Of a DNA stretch of 51,842 nt, positions 37,017 through 45,700 are shown one piece after another; the first letter of the stretch is position 1, and every line of letters starts with the position of its first letter. Position numbers and translations under genes: made by a program. Source of the stretch: Candidatus Kuenenia stuttgartensis. GTDB taxonomy: Bacteria; Planctomycetota; JAKEIC01; DYIT01. The notes under the pieces are model-generated. The model ran no database searches. It was not told where the DNA came from and saw only the letters and a list, made by a program, of their open reading frames with translations. The stretch is taken from the NCBI GenBank assembly GCA_020723505.1, contig DYIT01000017.1, positions 1-51,842 of the forward strand, given 5' to 3'.

Positions 37017-39020
37017 TCAGATCACCTGGAGCGTCGATACGGTGATGTCGTCATGCTGCTCGGCGTCTCCCTGGTGCTGCCTGACAGCCGAAATAATCGC
37101 GTTTATGAACTTGCTTGAGTTCTGCTCCGAATTCTTCACGATAAGTTCGTAGAAGGTCTTGTCGCCGAACTCCTCGTTCGAGGAGTTCATCGACTCCGTA
37201 ATCCCGTCGGTATATATAACAGTCCGATCGCCTTTTTCAAGCTGAATTTCCTCTTCCTTGATTGTCCGCTCGAATATGGGCCCCTTGTCGAATCCGAGCG
37301 CAATCCCGTTCGGATTGACCAGATCGTACTTGCCCTTGGCTTTCCTGTAAACGACCATCGGGTTGTGCCCCGCCGATGCGACCAGCAGCCTGCGCTCCTT
37401 GATTTTGAGAATCATGTAGATTGCCGTCACGAACATCCCGCGCCGGATGTCCTTGGCAATCACCCTGTTCACCTTCTTGAGCGTGTCGGCTGCCGAATAG
37501 TTGGTCCCCCCCTCCATCCTGATGAGGCTCCTGGCCATGGTCATGACCATCGATCCCGGAATGCCCTTGCCCGACACGTCGGCGACCACCATGCCCATGT
37601 GGTTTTCGTCCAGCGGTATGAAATCGTAGTAGTCTCCGCCGACCTCCTTGCTCGGCTGGTAGAACGCGGCGATGTCGAACCCCTCGACCTGCGGAATCTT
37701 GGACGGAAGGAGCCCGGCCTGGATTTCAGTAGCGATTTTGAGGTCGTGTTCCCTGGCCTGGTTCTGGATTTCGAGCTCCTTCGCGGCCTTGAGGCTCTGC
37801 GTCATGGCGTTGAACGTCCGGGCGAGCACGCCGATTTCGTCCTTGGAATGCGGCAATGTCTGGTGGTCGAGGTTGCCCTTCGACACATGGGACATGTCCT
37901 CGAGCAGCTTCATCAGGGGCTGCGAGATCTGGGCGGCGAGGATGAAGGACACGCCGACGCCCACCAGGACCGACAGCAGCGTGAACACGAGTATGTTCGT
38001 GAAAAGCTTGCTCTTGGCGTCCGCGATAATCTGCGCCGAGAGCGCGATCATAGCGTCGCCCTTGGCGTCGCCCCTGACAATGATGGGCTTAATGAAGAGC
38101 CACGTCTTCTTCGAGGGCACGTCCTCGCTCTTGATGTAGCCCTCCTGGATCAAGATGTCGGTGTTCTCGCCGAGCCACGTGTACTTCCTCTTTTCCGTGA
38201 GGCTGGAAATCGCGGACGTAGCCCTGGGATTGAGGTTGTATTCCTTCTCCTTGCAGACGGTGAAGGCGTTGAGGACCTTGGACGCGCCCTTCTTCTTGCC
38301 CATCGAAATCAGGGCCTCGAGATACTCGTTGTACCTCTGTGCCGCGAGCTTCACGAGCGTGGCGTACTCCGCCACCTTCTCCTTCCTCTTGGCCTCGTCC
38401 TTCTGCGCCTTGTCCTCCAAATCGTCCTCGGATTTCTCGCGTTTCTTCTCGAGCCAATCCGCGTACATCGTCCTGAGGAGGCTCCTCTCCTCGAAGTACG
38501 CGGTGGCGATTCCGGCTACCGAGCTCACCATGTGCGCGCCTGAATCCTCGATTTCGGACTCGAGGTTGGTCCCCGTAATGGCGTAGATGACCAGTGAGAA
38601 AATGACGAGCAGGACGAAGACCATCGCGGAGATGATTGTGATGAACTTGATGGACAGGCGCATGCCCTCGGGCTTGAGGAACGCGCTCTGAGCCGCCCTC
38701 TGCCTCCCTTCGCCGGCCTTGAGCGCCTTCGATCGGCCGGAGTCCTCTTTCTCGGGGCTCCTGCTCTTCGGGCGCTTCCTGTCCTTATCGCCTTCCGACG
38801 CCCTCTCGGCGGACTTCCTCTTGTCCGGGTCCGGAGACTTCTCGGATGACTTCTTCCTGTCCGAATCCGTCGCCTTCTCGTGATGCCTGTGTTTCTCGGG
38901 CTCCGCCGATTCCTGCCTGCCGGACTCCTTGCGCGCCGGCTTGGCCTCCTCGGGAGCCTTCCTCGCCTTGACCTTGTCGGACGGCTTCTTCCCGCCTTTC
39001 GCGTCGCTGTTCTCCGCCAT
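37017..39020 (-). CDS. Membrane SpoIIE-type PP2C phosphatase with HAMP domain
   Basis: This 667-aa protein begins with about 118 cytoplasmic residues that are extremely Lys/Glu/Ser-rich and repetitive. Helix 1 lies at 122-148, then an extracytoplasmic sensor of about 190 residues (helical, Lys/Glu-rich), helix 2 at 341-363, a HAMP segment at about 364-416 and a SpoIIE/RsbU phosphatase at 430-667 with GGDYYDF (461-467) and ADVSGKGIPG (480-489). It likely dephosphorylates the STAS protein downstream when its sensor is triggered. ATG 39020 has AAGGAG 5 nt upstream. Confidence 0.92.
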   Translation of the reverse strand: MAENSDAKGGKKPSDKVKARKAPEEAKPARKESGRQESAEPEKHRHHEKATDSDRKKSSEKSPDPDKRKSAERASEGDKDRKRPKSRSPEKEDSGRSKALKAGEGRQRAAQSAFLKPEGMRLSIKFITIISAMVFVLLVIFSLVIYAITGTNLESEIEDSGAHMVSSVAGIATAYFEERSLLRTMYADWLEKKREKSEDDLEDKAQKDEAKRKEKVAEYATLVKLAAQRYNEYLEALISMGKKKGASKVLNAFTVCKEKEYNLNPRATSAISSLTEKRKYTWLGENTDILIQEGYIKSEDVPSKKTWLFIKPIIVRGDAKGDAMIALSAQIIADAKSKLFTNILVFTLLSVLVGVGVSFILAAQISQPLMKLLEDMSHVSKGNLDHQTLPHSKDEIGVLARTFNAMTQSLKAAKELEIQNQAREHDLKIATEIQAGLLPSKIPQVEGFDIAAFYQPSKEVGGDYYDFIPLDENHMGMVVADVSGKGIPGSMVMTMARSLIRMEGGTNYSAADTLKKVNRVIAKDIRRGMFVTAIYMILKIKERRLLVASAGHNPMVVYRKAKGKYDLVNPNGIALGFDKGPIFERTIKEEEIQLEKGDRTVIYTDGITESMNSSNEEFGDKTFYELIVKNSEQNSSKFINAIISAVRQHQGDAEQHDDITVSTLQVI

Positions 39021-39029
39021 GAATTCTCC

Positions 39030-40238
39030 TTATGTCCCGCCTTCGGCCAGAGCGGCGTCGCAAACCCTGTTACGTCCCGATCCCTTGGCCCTGTAGAGCG
39101 CCTTGTCCGCGCTGCTTATGAGCCCCCGCATGTCCTCTGCGTCGCCCGGGAACGTGGCCACGCCGAGGCTTATCGTTATCTTCGAAGAGTCGCCCGTCTC
39201 CTGATCAATCGGTATCTTCTCGACAGAGCTCCGCAGCCTCTCCGCGATGTTCAGCGCGTCGGACTTCCTCGTCTCCGGGAAGATCAGGGCGAATTCCTCG
39301 CCCCCGTAACGCGCGACCACGTCCATGGTCCTCACGCACTGGTGGAGCGCGTATGCCACGGACTTGAGCACCTTGTCGCCCGTCTGGTGGCCGTAGGTGT
39401 CGTTGAACTTCTTGAAATGATCGATGTCCACCATCACGAGCGACACGAACTTGTTCGTCTCGCTGTCCGGCTTGAGCCTGTTCTCCTCCCTCTGCAGGAA
39501 CCTCCTCGCGCGGGAAATCTCCTGGAAGAGGTGGACGTCGAAATGACCGCGGGAATACACCTTCGTCAATCCGTCGATGATTGACCTGTGATAGAGCTGC
39601 GCGTTGTGGAGGGATATCGCAATCATGTCCCCAAGAAGGGACAGGAGGTCCCTGTCGGCGTCGGCGAACTTCGCGCCCCCTATCTTGCCCCCGAGGCACA
39701 TGACGCCCTTCAGGCTCTTCCCCTCCCTCGCGCCGGAGTGGATGAGCGGAACCAGGAGCTCCGTCTTTCCCGCAAGGAAGACCTTGAACTCCGGAACCCG
39801 GGCCGTGAGCTCCTCGATTTCCCCGCGTAAAAGCGGCCTGCCAATCTCCAGAAGGCTCGCTGAAATCGGGCCGTCGGACGCGAACGCAATCGCGTCCCCG
39901 CTGGTGCGGGGAGGCGCCGTCACCTCCATGACGGCGTCGTCGGGAAGGCTCTGCCTCATGACGAAGGCATGCAGCACCCCGAACTGGCCCCGGAGCATGG
40001 AAATGACGTACCCCTCTATCCTCTTCAAGTCCAGGCCCTTGGAATTGACCTGGTTCGCGATTTCAATCACGGTAGAGAAGTCAATCTGCTGCTTCTTGAG
40101 CTTCTGCTCCAGAGCCGTAGTCCTGCTTTCGCGCTCCGCAAGCCACTTCAGCGCCTCATCTCCGCCCTTGACGTTCTTGACGCTCTTTCGGAGCAGGTCC
40201 AGCATCTCGGCGGTTCCTGTAGGTGTCCCCTCGTCCAT
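39030..40238 (-). CDS. GAF-GGDEF diguanylate cyclase
   Basis: This 402-aa cytoplasmic protein has a coiled N-terminus (to about 60), a GAF-like domain (about 65-210) and a GGDEF domain with GGEEF (312-316), so it should make cyclic di-GMP. The product-inhibition site RxxD is kept (R303-D306), five residues before the active motif. I chose ATG 40238 with GAGG 5 nt upstream. It lies 9 bp upstream of the SpoIIE phosphatase gene in the same run. Confidence 0.92.
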   Translation of the reverse strand: MDEGTPTGTAEMLDLLRKSVKNVKGGDEALKWLAERESRTTALEQKLKKQQIDFSTVIEIANQVNSKGLDLKRIEGYVISMLRGQFGVLHAFVMRQSLPDDAVMEVTAPPRTSGDAIAFASDGPISASLLEIGRPLLRGEIEELTARVPEFKVFLAGKTELLVPLIHSGAREGKSLKGVMCLGGKIGGAKFADADRDLLSLLGDMIAISLHNAQLYHRSIIDGLTKVYSRGHFDVHLFQEISRARRFLQREENRLKPDSETNKFVSLVMVDIDHFKKFNDTYGHQTGDKVLKSVAYALHQCVRTMDVVARYGGEEFALIFPETRKSDALNIAERLRSSVEKIPIDQETGDSSKITISLGVATFPGDAEDMRGLISSADKALYRAKGSGRNRVCDAALAEGGT

Positions 40239-40239
40239 C

Positions 40240-40770
40240 TCAGCCTCGATTCGTAAATACCCACCCGAATATAAGCAGGGCAAGCCGCAAAGTCAAGTTG
40301 GCGTAAACCGCCGCCGCGAGATCGTCGAGAAGGATGCCCCATGCGCGGGGAAGCTGCTCGAGCCTGCGCGCTGGGAAGGGCTTGATTATGTCGAAAAGGC
40401 GGAAGGCCAGGAATCCGATGAATCCGGCCAGGTAAGTGTAGCTTCCGAGGAACGACACGGTCAGGAAGTATCCCGCGAACTCGTCGAGCACGAACCGGGG
40501 CGGGTCCTTCCTGCCGAACGCGCGTTCCGCCCCGGAGCCTGCGATCAGGGCCAATGCGGAAAAGAACAGCGCAAGGCCCGCGACGGAGGCGTGGTTCGCC
40601 GCGCCCGCGGCGACCATGGCGGCGTACATGCCTCCAGCCGCCGCGGACGCCCACGTGCCCGGGAAAAGCGGCAGCATCCCCACTCCGAAAAAACAGCCGA
40701 CTATCGCCGCCGGCGACGCCAAAGCCTTGCGGGGCGCCTGCACGCCCGAATCAGCGCGATCATTGGTCAT
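40240..40770 (-). CDS. pgpA: Phosphatidylglycerophosphatase A
   Basis: This 176-aa membrane enzyme removes phosphate from phosphatidylglycerol phosphate. It has LPLFPGTWAS early, the VLDEFAGYF acidic site, FRLFDIIKPFP and LDDLAAAVYAN at the C-terminus, with four hydrophobic segments. I chose ATG 40770 with AGGA 7 nt upstream; the longer frame upstream runs into rimO and is not coding. It ends 1 bp before the GGDEF gene. Confidence 0.93.
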   Translation of the reverse strand: MTNDRADSGVQAPRKALASPAAIVGCFFGVGMLPLFPGTWASAAAGGMYAAMVAAGAANHASVAGLALFFSALALIAGSGAERAFGRKDPPRFVLDEFAGYFLTVSFLGSYTYLAGFIGFLAFRLFDIIKPFPARRLEQLPRAWGILLDDLAAAVYANLTLRLALLIFGWVFTNRG

Positions 40771-40847
40771 CGCGAGGTCCTTTGAATCTCCGGGGATTCC
40801 CGAACAAACATGGCTCGCCCCGAAACCGCCGGAATCGGCGGGAAAAG

Positions 40848-42170
40848 TCAGATCGTCTTGAGCCACACGCCCCTGAGATCGAGGTCCTTGACGCCGGTTA
40901 TCCGGACGAGGCCCCACAATCCGAGGGTAAGGCCCTTCTTTCTCACGAGGATCACGGGATCGGCGTCGAATGCCTCCCTGAACGACCTGCATTCGAAAAC
41001 GCCCCTGCCGGAAGCGCTCTCGCGGTCCACGACGACCTCGAACTCCCTGCCCAGCATCTCCTCGCTTTTCTCCCTGGATATCCTCGAGGCGGTCCCGAGG
41101 AGGATGCCAAGGCGCCTCTGCTTCTCGGATTCCGATATCTGGCCCGGAAGGCCGGCCGCCGGAGTTCCGGCTTCGCTCGAATAGGCGAACGCCCCGACGC
41201 GGTCGAATCGCGCCCATTCGACGAAGTCCAGCAGGCGCTGGAAAGCGGCTTCCGTCTCTCCGGGGAATCCAACGATGAAGGTCGTCCTCAGGGCGGCATG
41301 CGGTATTCTCCTCCTTATGCCGGACACAAGGTCCCTGAGAAGGCCGGGGCCGTGCTTCCTGTTCATGGCCGCAAGCAGATCCGCGTCCGCATGCTGCATC
41401 GGGATGTCGAAATAAGGGGCAATAGCCGAGCCGGCAGCCGCCGCATCCACGACTTCCATGCCGAGGTGCGCGGGGTGGAGATAAAGCATCATCACGCGTC
41501 TTAGCCCGCGGACGCCTTCGATCGACCTTAGGAGGCCGGGGAGGCCCGCCCCGCCCGCGTCCCTGCCCCAGGCGGCGACGTCCTGGCCTATAAGCGCGAT
41601 TTCGGACGCACCGCTCAGGGCGAGCTCGCCGGCTTCCGCCGTGAGATCAGCGAGGCTCTTGCTCGACTGCGGCCCGCGGATTGACGGTATCATGCAATAC
41701 GAACAGCGGTTGTCGCACCCTTCGGAAACCCTGAGGTAGGCGAAGTGGGCGGGGGTGAGCCTGAATCTGCCGCCCTCCATGCAGTGCCTGACGAGGGCAG
41801 GCCTTGCAGGGACGCGGGATCCGGATTTCAGGAAGCGTTCGACCGCCTCGTGCTCCCCGGACCCGAAGACCGCGTCCGCCCTCGCGAGCAAGTCGGATGC
41901 GTGGCCCCTCAGCGGCAGGCACCCGACCACGATTACGCGCTCCGCGCCGCCCCCGTCGCGGAATCCCAGGCAGCGCCGAATCTGCTCCTCGGACTCTGCG
42001 GTCGCGTCCCCGATGAATGCGCAGGTGTTCACAATCAGGACGTCGGCGACGTCGGCGGTCATAGCAACCGGGAATCCTGCGGCGGCGAGGTGGCCGAGAA
42101 GGCGTTCCGAGTCCACCAGGTTTTTCGCGCACCCGAGGGACACGAGCCCGATTGAAGGCAGTCCGCCCAT
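40848..42170 (-). CDS. rimO: Ribosomal protein S12 methylthiotransferase
   Basis: This 440-aa radical-SAM enzyme methylthiolates Asp of ribosomal protein S12. The N-terminal UPF0004 cluster cysteines are C14 (SLGCAKN), C50 (NTCAF) and C84 (VGCLPLR); the radical SAM cluster is C152, C156 and C159 (CDNRCSYC). A TRAM-like C-terminus follows. The DIPMQHAD segment (rather than the one of MiaB) supports RimO. I chose ATG 42170, just after the stop of the upstream gene. Confidence 0.92.
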   Translation of the reverse strand: MGGLPSIGLVSLGCAKNLVDSERLLGHLAAAGFPVAMTADVADVLIVNTCAFIGDATAESEEQIRRCLGFRDGGGAERVIVVGCLPLRGHASDLLARADAVFGSGEHEAVERFLKSGSRVPARPALVRHCMEGGRFRLTPAHFAYLRVSEGCDNRCSYCMIPSIRGPQSSKSLADLTAEAGELALSGASEIALIGQDVAAWGRDAGGAGLPGLLRSIEGVRGLRRVMMLYLHPAHLGMEVVDAAAAGSAIAPYFDIPMQHADADLLAAMNRKHGPGLLRDLVSGIRRRIPHAALRTTFIVGFPGETEAAFQRLLDFVEWARFDRVGAFAYSSEAGTPAAGLPGQISESEKQRRLGILLGTASRISREKSEEMLGREFEVVVDRESASGRGVFECRSFREAFDADPVILVRKKGLTLGLWGLVRITGVKDLDLRGVWLKTI

Positions 42171-42171
42171 G

Positions 42172-42717
42172 TCATTGCCGCTTTTCACTGGCACCTTCCC
42201 CGCCTGCGGAATCGGATCCGCCGGCGGCTCCGGGCGCCGATGCCGCCGAATCATCCGGAGCGCCCTTTAACGCTCGGGCATCAATCCTTGCGCAGACGTC
42301 CTTCACGAGCGCCTCCAGAATCCCGGAAGGGAGGAACCGCTCGGTAAGGGTCAGCTTCCTGCCCGTGGAAAGCTCGATTATCGCGCACATCTCTGAGGAT
42401 CTGCCCGTGAGCCCGAATTTCTTCTTCTCGAACTTCGCGGCCGAGACGTCCGCCAAGGGCAGGGACAGCGAGGAACCCCTGGACAGGGGATTGACGTAGT
42501 CGACTGATTCGTCGGAGACCCTGACGTATTCCGAAAGGCCCCCCGCCTTTCGCGCCGCCGCGACGAGCGCGGACGCGGTCACGAGCAGGCCGGCGATGAA
42601 CAGGACTAGGAACAGGCCCTCGAGCCTGAACGGGATCGGCACGGCCGTCATCGCCGCGCCCACGGCCAGGTGAATCCAAATCCGCCTGGCGCTTTCCCTG
42701 TAGACGTTCGCTTCCAT
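42172..42717 (-). CDS. Two-helix membrane protein, unknown
   Basis: This 181-aa protein has two transmembrane helices (about 13-31 and 34-54), then a PH-like soluble domain, for example SVDYVNPLSRGSSLSLPLAD, and an Ala/Gly/Ser-rich tail. It resembles small membrane proteins with a bacterial PH domain, but I recognise no named family. Its stop is 1 bp from the rimO start, so it may be co-transcribed with rimO. Confidence 0.6.
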   Translation of the reverse strand: MEANVYRESARRIWIHLAVGAAMTAVPIPFRLEGLFLVLFIAGLLVTASALVAAARKAGGLSEYVRVSDESVDYVNPLSRGSSLSLPLADVSAAKFEKKKFGLTGRSSEMCAIIELSTGRKLTLTERFLPSGILEALVKDVCARIDARALKGAPDDSAASAPGAAGGSDSAGGEGASEKRQ

Positions 42718-42743
42718 TCCGCGATTCTAACCCGGATATTTCC

Positions 42744-42769
42744 GGATTCCAGCCTTCGCCGGAATAACG
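42744..42769 (-). repeat. Short palindromic repeat (VIPAxAGI type), copy 1
   Basis: On the minus strand this reads as the widespread GTYATTCCGGCGAA...GGAATCC palindrome that gives VIPAKAGI when translated. An inverted partner lies at 43945-43970 on the other side of the rhomboid gene. Confidence 0.6.
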
Positions 42770-42890
42770 TCAAACAGGTGCTGCTGCGCCCGGGGCCGAA
42801 ACTTGTTATCCTGAACATGGCCGGACATGATTCGGATCATTGCCGCTTGATTTGAGTAATCCTGTTGAAACTGAAAGAAGTTGCCGTATG

Positions 42891-42965
42891 GCGCGCGCAG
42901 AGCGCGTGATACGACCCGTGTGAGCCGGACTTCCGTCCCGGTGGTTCCGGCTCGTCCGGGACATG
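42891..42965 (+). repeat. Two-hairpin intergenic repeat, copy C (diverged)
   Basis: The first hairpin is GCGCGCGCAGAGCGCGTG, and the second arm pair is GACCCGTGTGAGCC and GGCTCGTCCGGG with mismatches. The preceding ACTGAAAGAA (near 42870) also precedes copy B, so the element may extend beyond 75 bp. It lies directly upstream of the rhomboid gene. Confidence 0.8.
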
Positions 42966-42990
42966 CGGGAACGATTTTTCCGGAATTCCG

Positions 42991-43893
42991 ATGAGCCTGT
43001 ACGACAGGGACTACTACAGGGACGACGCGGAGAGAGCCATGCCGGCCCTCTCCCAGGCCCAGGGACTTTCCATCACCGCCTGGCTCATAATCGCCAACTC
43101 CTGCGTGTTCGCCTTCACCTTGGTGTCGGACGGTTTCAGGGACAGGATGCTCGCGGACTTCATTCGCCAGTATTTCTACCTCTGGCCCGACGGAGTCCTG
43201 GGAAGGTTCCGGGTGTGGCAGCTGCTGACCGCGACCTTCATCCACGCGGGATTCATACATATCCTGTTCAACATGTGGTTCCTCTACATGTTCGGCAGGG
43301 TACTCGAGGAGATCATCGGAAGGAGGGATTTCCTCGCGTTCTATCTGGCCGCGGGCTTGCTCGGGAGCGTCTGCTACGTCGCGTGGGCCGCGATTAGCGG
43401 CACGCCCGCGCCCTCGGTCGGGGCGTCGGGATCAGTGGTCGGAGTCGTCGTACTCTACGCATTCTTCAGGCCCAGGCAGCTGATTTACGTCTGGGGAGTA
43501 ATTCCCCTCCAGGTGAGATGGCTTGCAATCCTCTTCGTCGGGACCGACCTGCTTCTGCTATTCGAAAGCAAGAATTCGGACGTCGCGCACTGCGCACACC
43601 TCGGCGGGGCGCTTTTCGCGGTCCTCTACAGATACGTCGATCTCAGAATCGCGAGGGTCCTGTCCCTGTTCGGCGGATTCAAGCGCGGTAAATCCATGCC
43701 GCAGCCTTTGACGGGCGAGAGAATCCTGGATGAGCCCTTCGGACCCAGAATGCCCGAGTATGGCGACATGGACGCGGTCGAGCGCAGGGTCGATGACCTG
43801 CTCAATAAAATCTCGAAGAACGGCATCGCGAGCCTGTCGGACGAGGAGCGCGAATTCCTCAAGGATGCGAGCAGGAGATACAGGAGGCGATGA
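42991..43893 (+). CDS. Rhomboid family intramembrane protease
   Basis: This 300-aa membrane protein has six or so hydrophobic segments between about 28 and 215. The catalytic dyad is Ser146 (GASGSVVG) and His203 (HCAHLGG), with the conserved HAGFIHILFNMWFLYMFG in the second helix region. A cytoplasmic tail follows (about 230-300) that includes LLNKISKNGIASLSDEER, found at the C-terminus of many such rhomboids. Substrates are unknown. The start ATG 42991 lies 26 bp after repeat copy C. Confidence 0.92.
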   Translation: MSLYDRDYYRDDAERAMPALSQAQGLSITAWLIIANSCVFAFTLVSDGFRDRMLADFIRQYFYLWPDGVLGRFRVWQLLTATFIHAGFIHILFNMWFLYMFGRVLEEIIGRRDFLAFYLAAGLLGSVCYVAWAAISGTPAPSVGASGSVVGVVVLYAFFRPRQLIYVWGVIPLQVRWLAILFVGTDLLLLFESKNSDVAHCAHLGGALFAVLYRYVDLRIARVLSLFGGFKRGKSMPQPLTGERILDEPFGPRMPEYGDMDAVERRVDDLLNKISKNGIASLSDEEREFLKDASRRYRRR

Positions 43894-43944
43894 GGGGACG
43901 CAGGCAGAGGGCCGTGACGCAGACTGTGTCCTGATGTATTCAAT

Positions 43945-43970
43945 CGTCATTCCGGCGAATGCCGGAATCC
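43945..43970 (+). repeat. Short palindromic repeat (VIPAxAGI type), copy 2
   Basis: CGTCATTCCGGCG is followed by AATGCCGGAATCC. It is the inverted partner of 42744-42769, so both together flank the rhomboid gene. It ends 57 bp before the methyltransferase start. Confidence 0.6.
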
Positions 43971-44027
43971 AGGTTAATGGTGCGGCGTTGGCTATCAATA
44001 ATTCCAGAAACTTTCGGGTTGATTCAC

Positions 44028-44714
44028 ATGGGAAAACCTGAAAAACCGGAAGAGACCGATGCCGAGGCGGACTCGCGCGGCAAGATTGCGGAATGGTACG
44101 CCAGACCCGAGGTCGCCGAACGCTACGCTGGTTATCAGACTTCCGGCACGGGCCAGTACAGGCACAGGTCGAGGGAGAGGAGGATTATTGAGAGGCTCAT
44201 CGCCTCGCTTCCGGCGGAATCGGCGGTCCTCGACGCTCCGTGCGGCACCGGGCGCTATTCGACGCTCCTTGCGGGGTTCAGGTTCTCCTGCATGCTCGAC
44301 CGTTCGTTCGAGATGATCAGGAGGGCCGCGTCGGCCGCACCCGGAAAGCCTGCGCCCTGCACGGCCGACCTGTTCAGGCTCCCGTTCCGTGACGGGGCTT
44401 TAGACGCTGTCCTGTGCCTGAGATTCCTGCACCATCTGCCGGACTCGGGATCGAGGCGCGCATGCCTGTCGGAAATCGCGAGGGTCACGCGCGAAGCTTT
44501 TATCTGCACGTATTTCGAGAAACGATCCGCGAAACATCTCCTCCGCATGGCGCGCGCTGCCTTGCGGGGAAGGCCGACGCTTCGTTTCGCATGCACGAAG
44601 GCCGAGTTCGAATCGGACCTCGCTGCCGCGGGATTCGTAATCGAGCGGGTATTGTCGCCGTATCCGTTCCTGAGCGAGAACAGAATCATCGTGTGCGGAA
44701 AGGCGCATCCATGA
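44028..44714 (+). CDS. Class I SAM-dependent methyltransferase
   Basis: This 228-aa protein has the SAM motif VLDAPCGTGRYS, followed by DRSFEMIRRA, a motif II region with DAVLCLRFLHHLPD and the later FICTYFEKRS. Many are small-molecule or lipid methyltransferases (ubiE-like fold); the substrate is unknown. I chose ATG 44028; the frame extends 23 codons upstream through a short repeat, which is unlikely to be coding. Confidence 0.82.
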   Translation: MGKPEKPEETDAEADSRGKIAEWYARPEVAERYAGYQTSGTGQYRHRSRERRIIERLIASLPAESAVLDAPCGTGRYSTLLAGFRFSCMLDRSFEMIRRAASAAPGKPAPCTADLFRLPFRDGALDAVLCLRFLHHLPDSGSRRACLSEIARVTREAFICTYFEKRSAKHLLRMARAALRGRPTLRFACTKAEFESDLAAAGFVIERVLSPYPFLSENRIIVCGKAHP

Positions 44715-44793
44715 TCGGGATGACGATCAGTCTATCCTGAGTAGAATCATTAACCGCGTGAAATGTATCACGCACCTATGGATGTTTGAAACC

Positions 44794-45480
44794 ATGGAAG
44801 AAAAGAATAAAGGTCGGCGATTCCTCGATTTAATCATGGTTTTCACAGCGCTGGCGTTGATTGCAGCAATCTCAATCCCGCAGTGTTCACATGCAAGAAT
44901 CGGAGCAGGCGAGACATCTCCGATGGGAACTCTCAAGGCAATATCGGCCGGGCAGGAGCAGTTCCGCTCGGCAGCGCTCGTGGACGCGAACCGGAACGGC
45001 ATCGGCGAGTACGGTTTCCTGGTCGAATTGTCCGGAAACCAGAATTGCAGGATTTCTGGCATCAACGTCGCGAATTCGCCCTACATTCCGGGGGTTTTCA
45101 ATGCGAGCATCTCGAAGAAAAGCGGCTATTGCTTCTCGGTCTTCATCTGCAATTCGGATGACGGAAGCAGTGGAACGTCTGTTTACAGCACGTCAGCCGG
45201 GACAACACCGCGGCAATCCAAAATCAACGAAGAGAACTACATCGCCTACGCATGGCCGGAGACAGTGGGAAAAACCGGATACCGGGTATACGCGATTTCC
45301 CCGCAGGGAACGGTGATGCAGAACCCGAACGGTACAAATCCCGTTACCGGCACGAGCAATCCGCCGGTCTGGTCGGCCGCGATTACCGGCGCGGAGAACT
45401 GGACAAAGGGGAGGTTCGTAAAGCCTGGCGAAACGGGTTTCGATCCTGATTTGCCTCTTGCCTGGGCTCCGATAGGGTAG
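44794..45480 (+). CDS. Degenerate pilin-like exported protein
   Basis: This 228-aa protein has an N-terminal helix (DLIMVFTALALIAAISIPQ, about 12-30) like a prepilin helix, but without the GFTLxE leader; the preceding residues are KGRRFLDL. The body has TLKAISAGQEQFRSAALVDAN, YGFLVELSG, SGYCFSVFI and ENYIAYAWPETVGKTGYRVYA, resembling the C-terminal domains of planctomycetal pilin-like proteins. Start options are GTG 44758, ATG 44782 or ATG 44794; none has a good ribosome site. The next gene is the candidate selenoprotein. Confidence 0.6.
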   Translation: MEEKNKGRRFLDLIMVFTALALIAAISIPQCSHARIGAGETSPMGTLKAISAGQEQFRSAALVDANRNGIGEYGFLVELSGNQNCRISGINVANSPYIPGVFNASISKKSGYCFSVFICNSDDGSSGTSVYSTSAGTTPRQSKINEENYIAYAWPETVGKTGYRVYAISPQGTVMQNPNGTNPVTGTSNPPVWSAAITGAENWTKGRFVKPGETGFDPDLPLAWAPIG

Positions 45481-45700
45481 AAGCGCGCCACAGCTTGCCT
45501 TCGCATGACTGTTCCCGGGCGGGTCTTCGACACGTGGGGCGACTGCCGCTGTCACCCATCATTGCCAAAGCCAACCCTTCATCACGTACATTGTTTTGAT
45601 TGTTCCCATTGCGCGGAATCGAGCGAAATGATATTGTAAATAATAGAGGCTATTCCTTCGTGAACCGGCTTGTCCGGGCGCAGGATGCATGGAGGTGAAA
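45481..45700 (+). other. Intergenic region before the candidate selenoprotein gene
   Basis: This 220-bp stretch is AT-richer than the average. A weak promoter candidate, TTGCGC (45609-45614) and TATTGT (45632-45637) with 17 bp between, lies about 65 bp before the start. No gene is seen. Confidence 0.4.
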
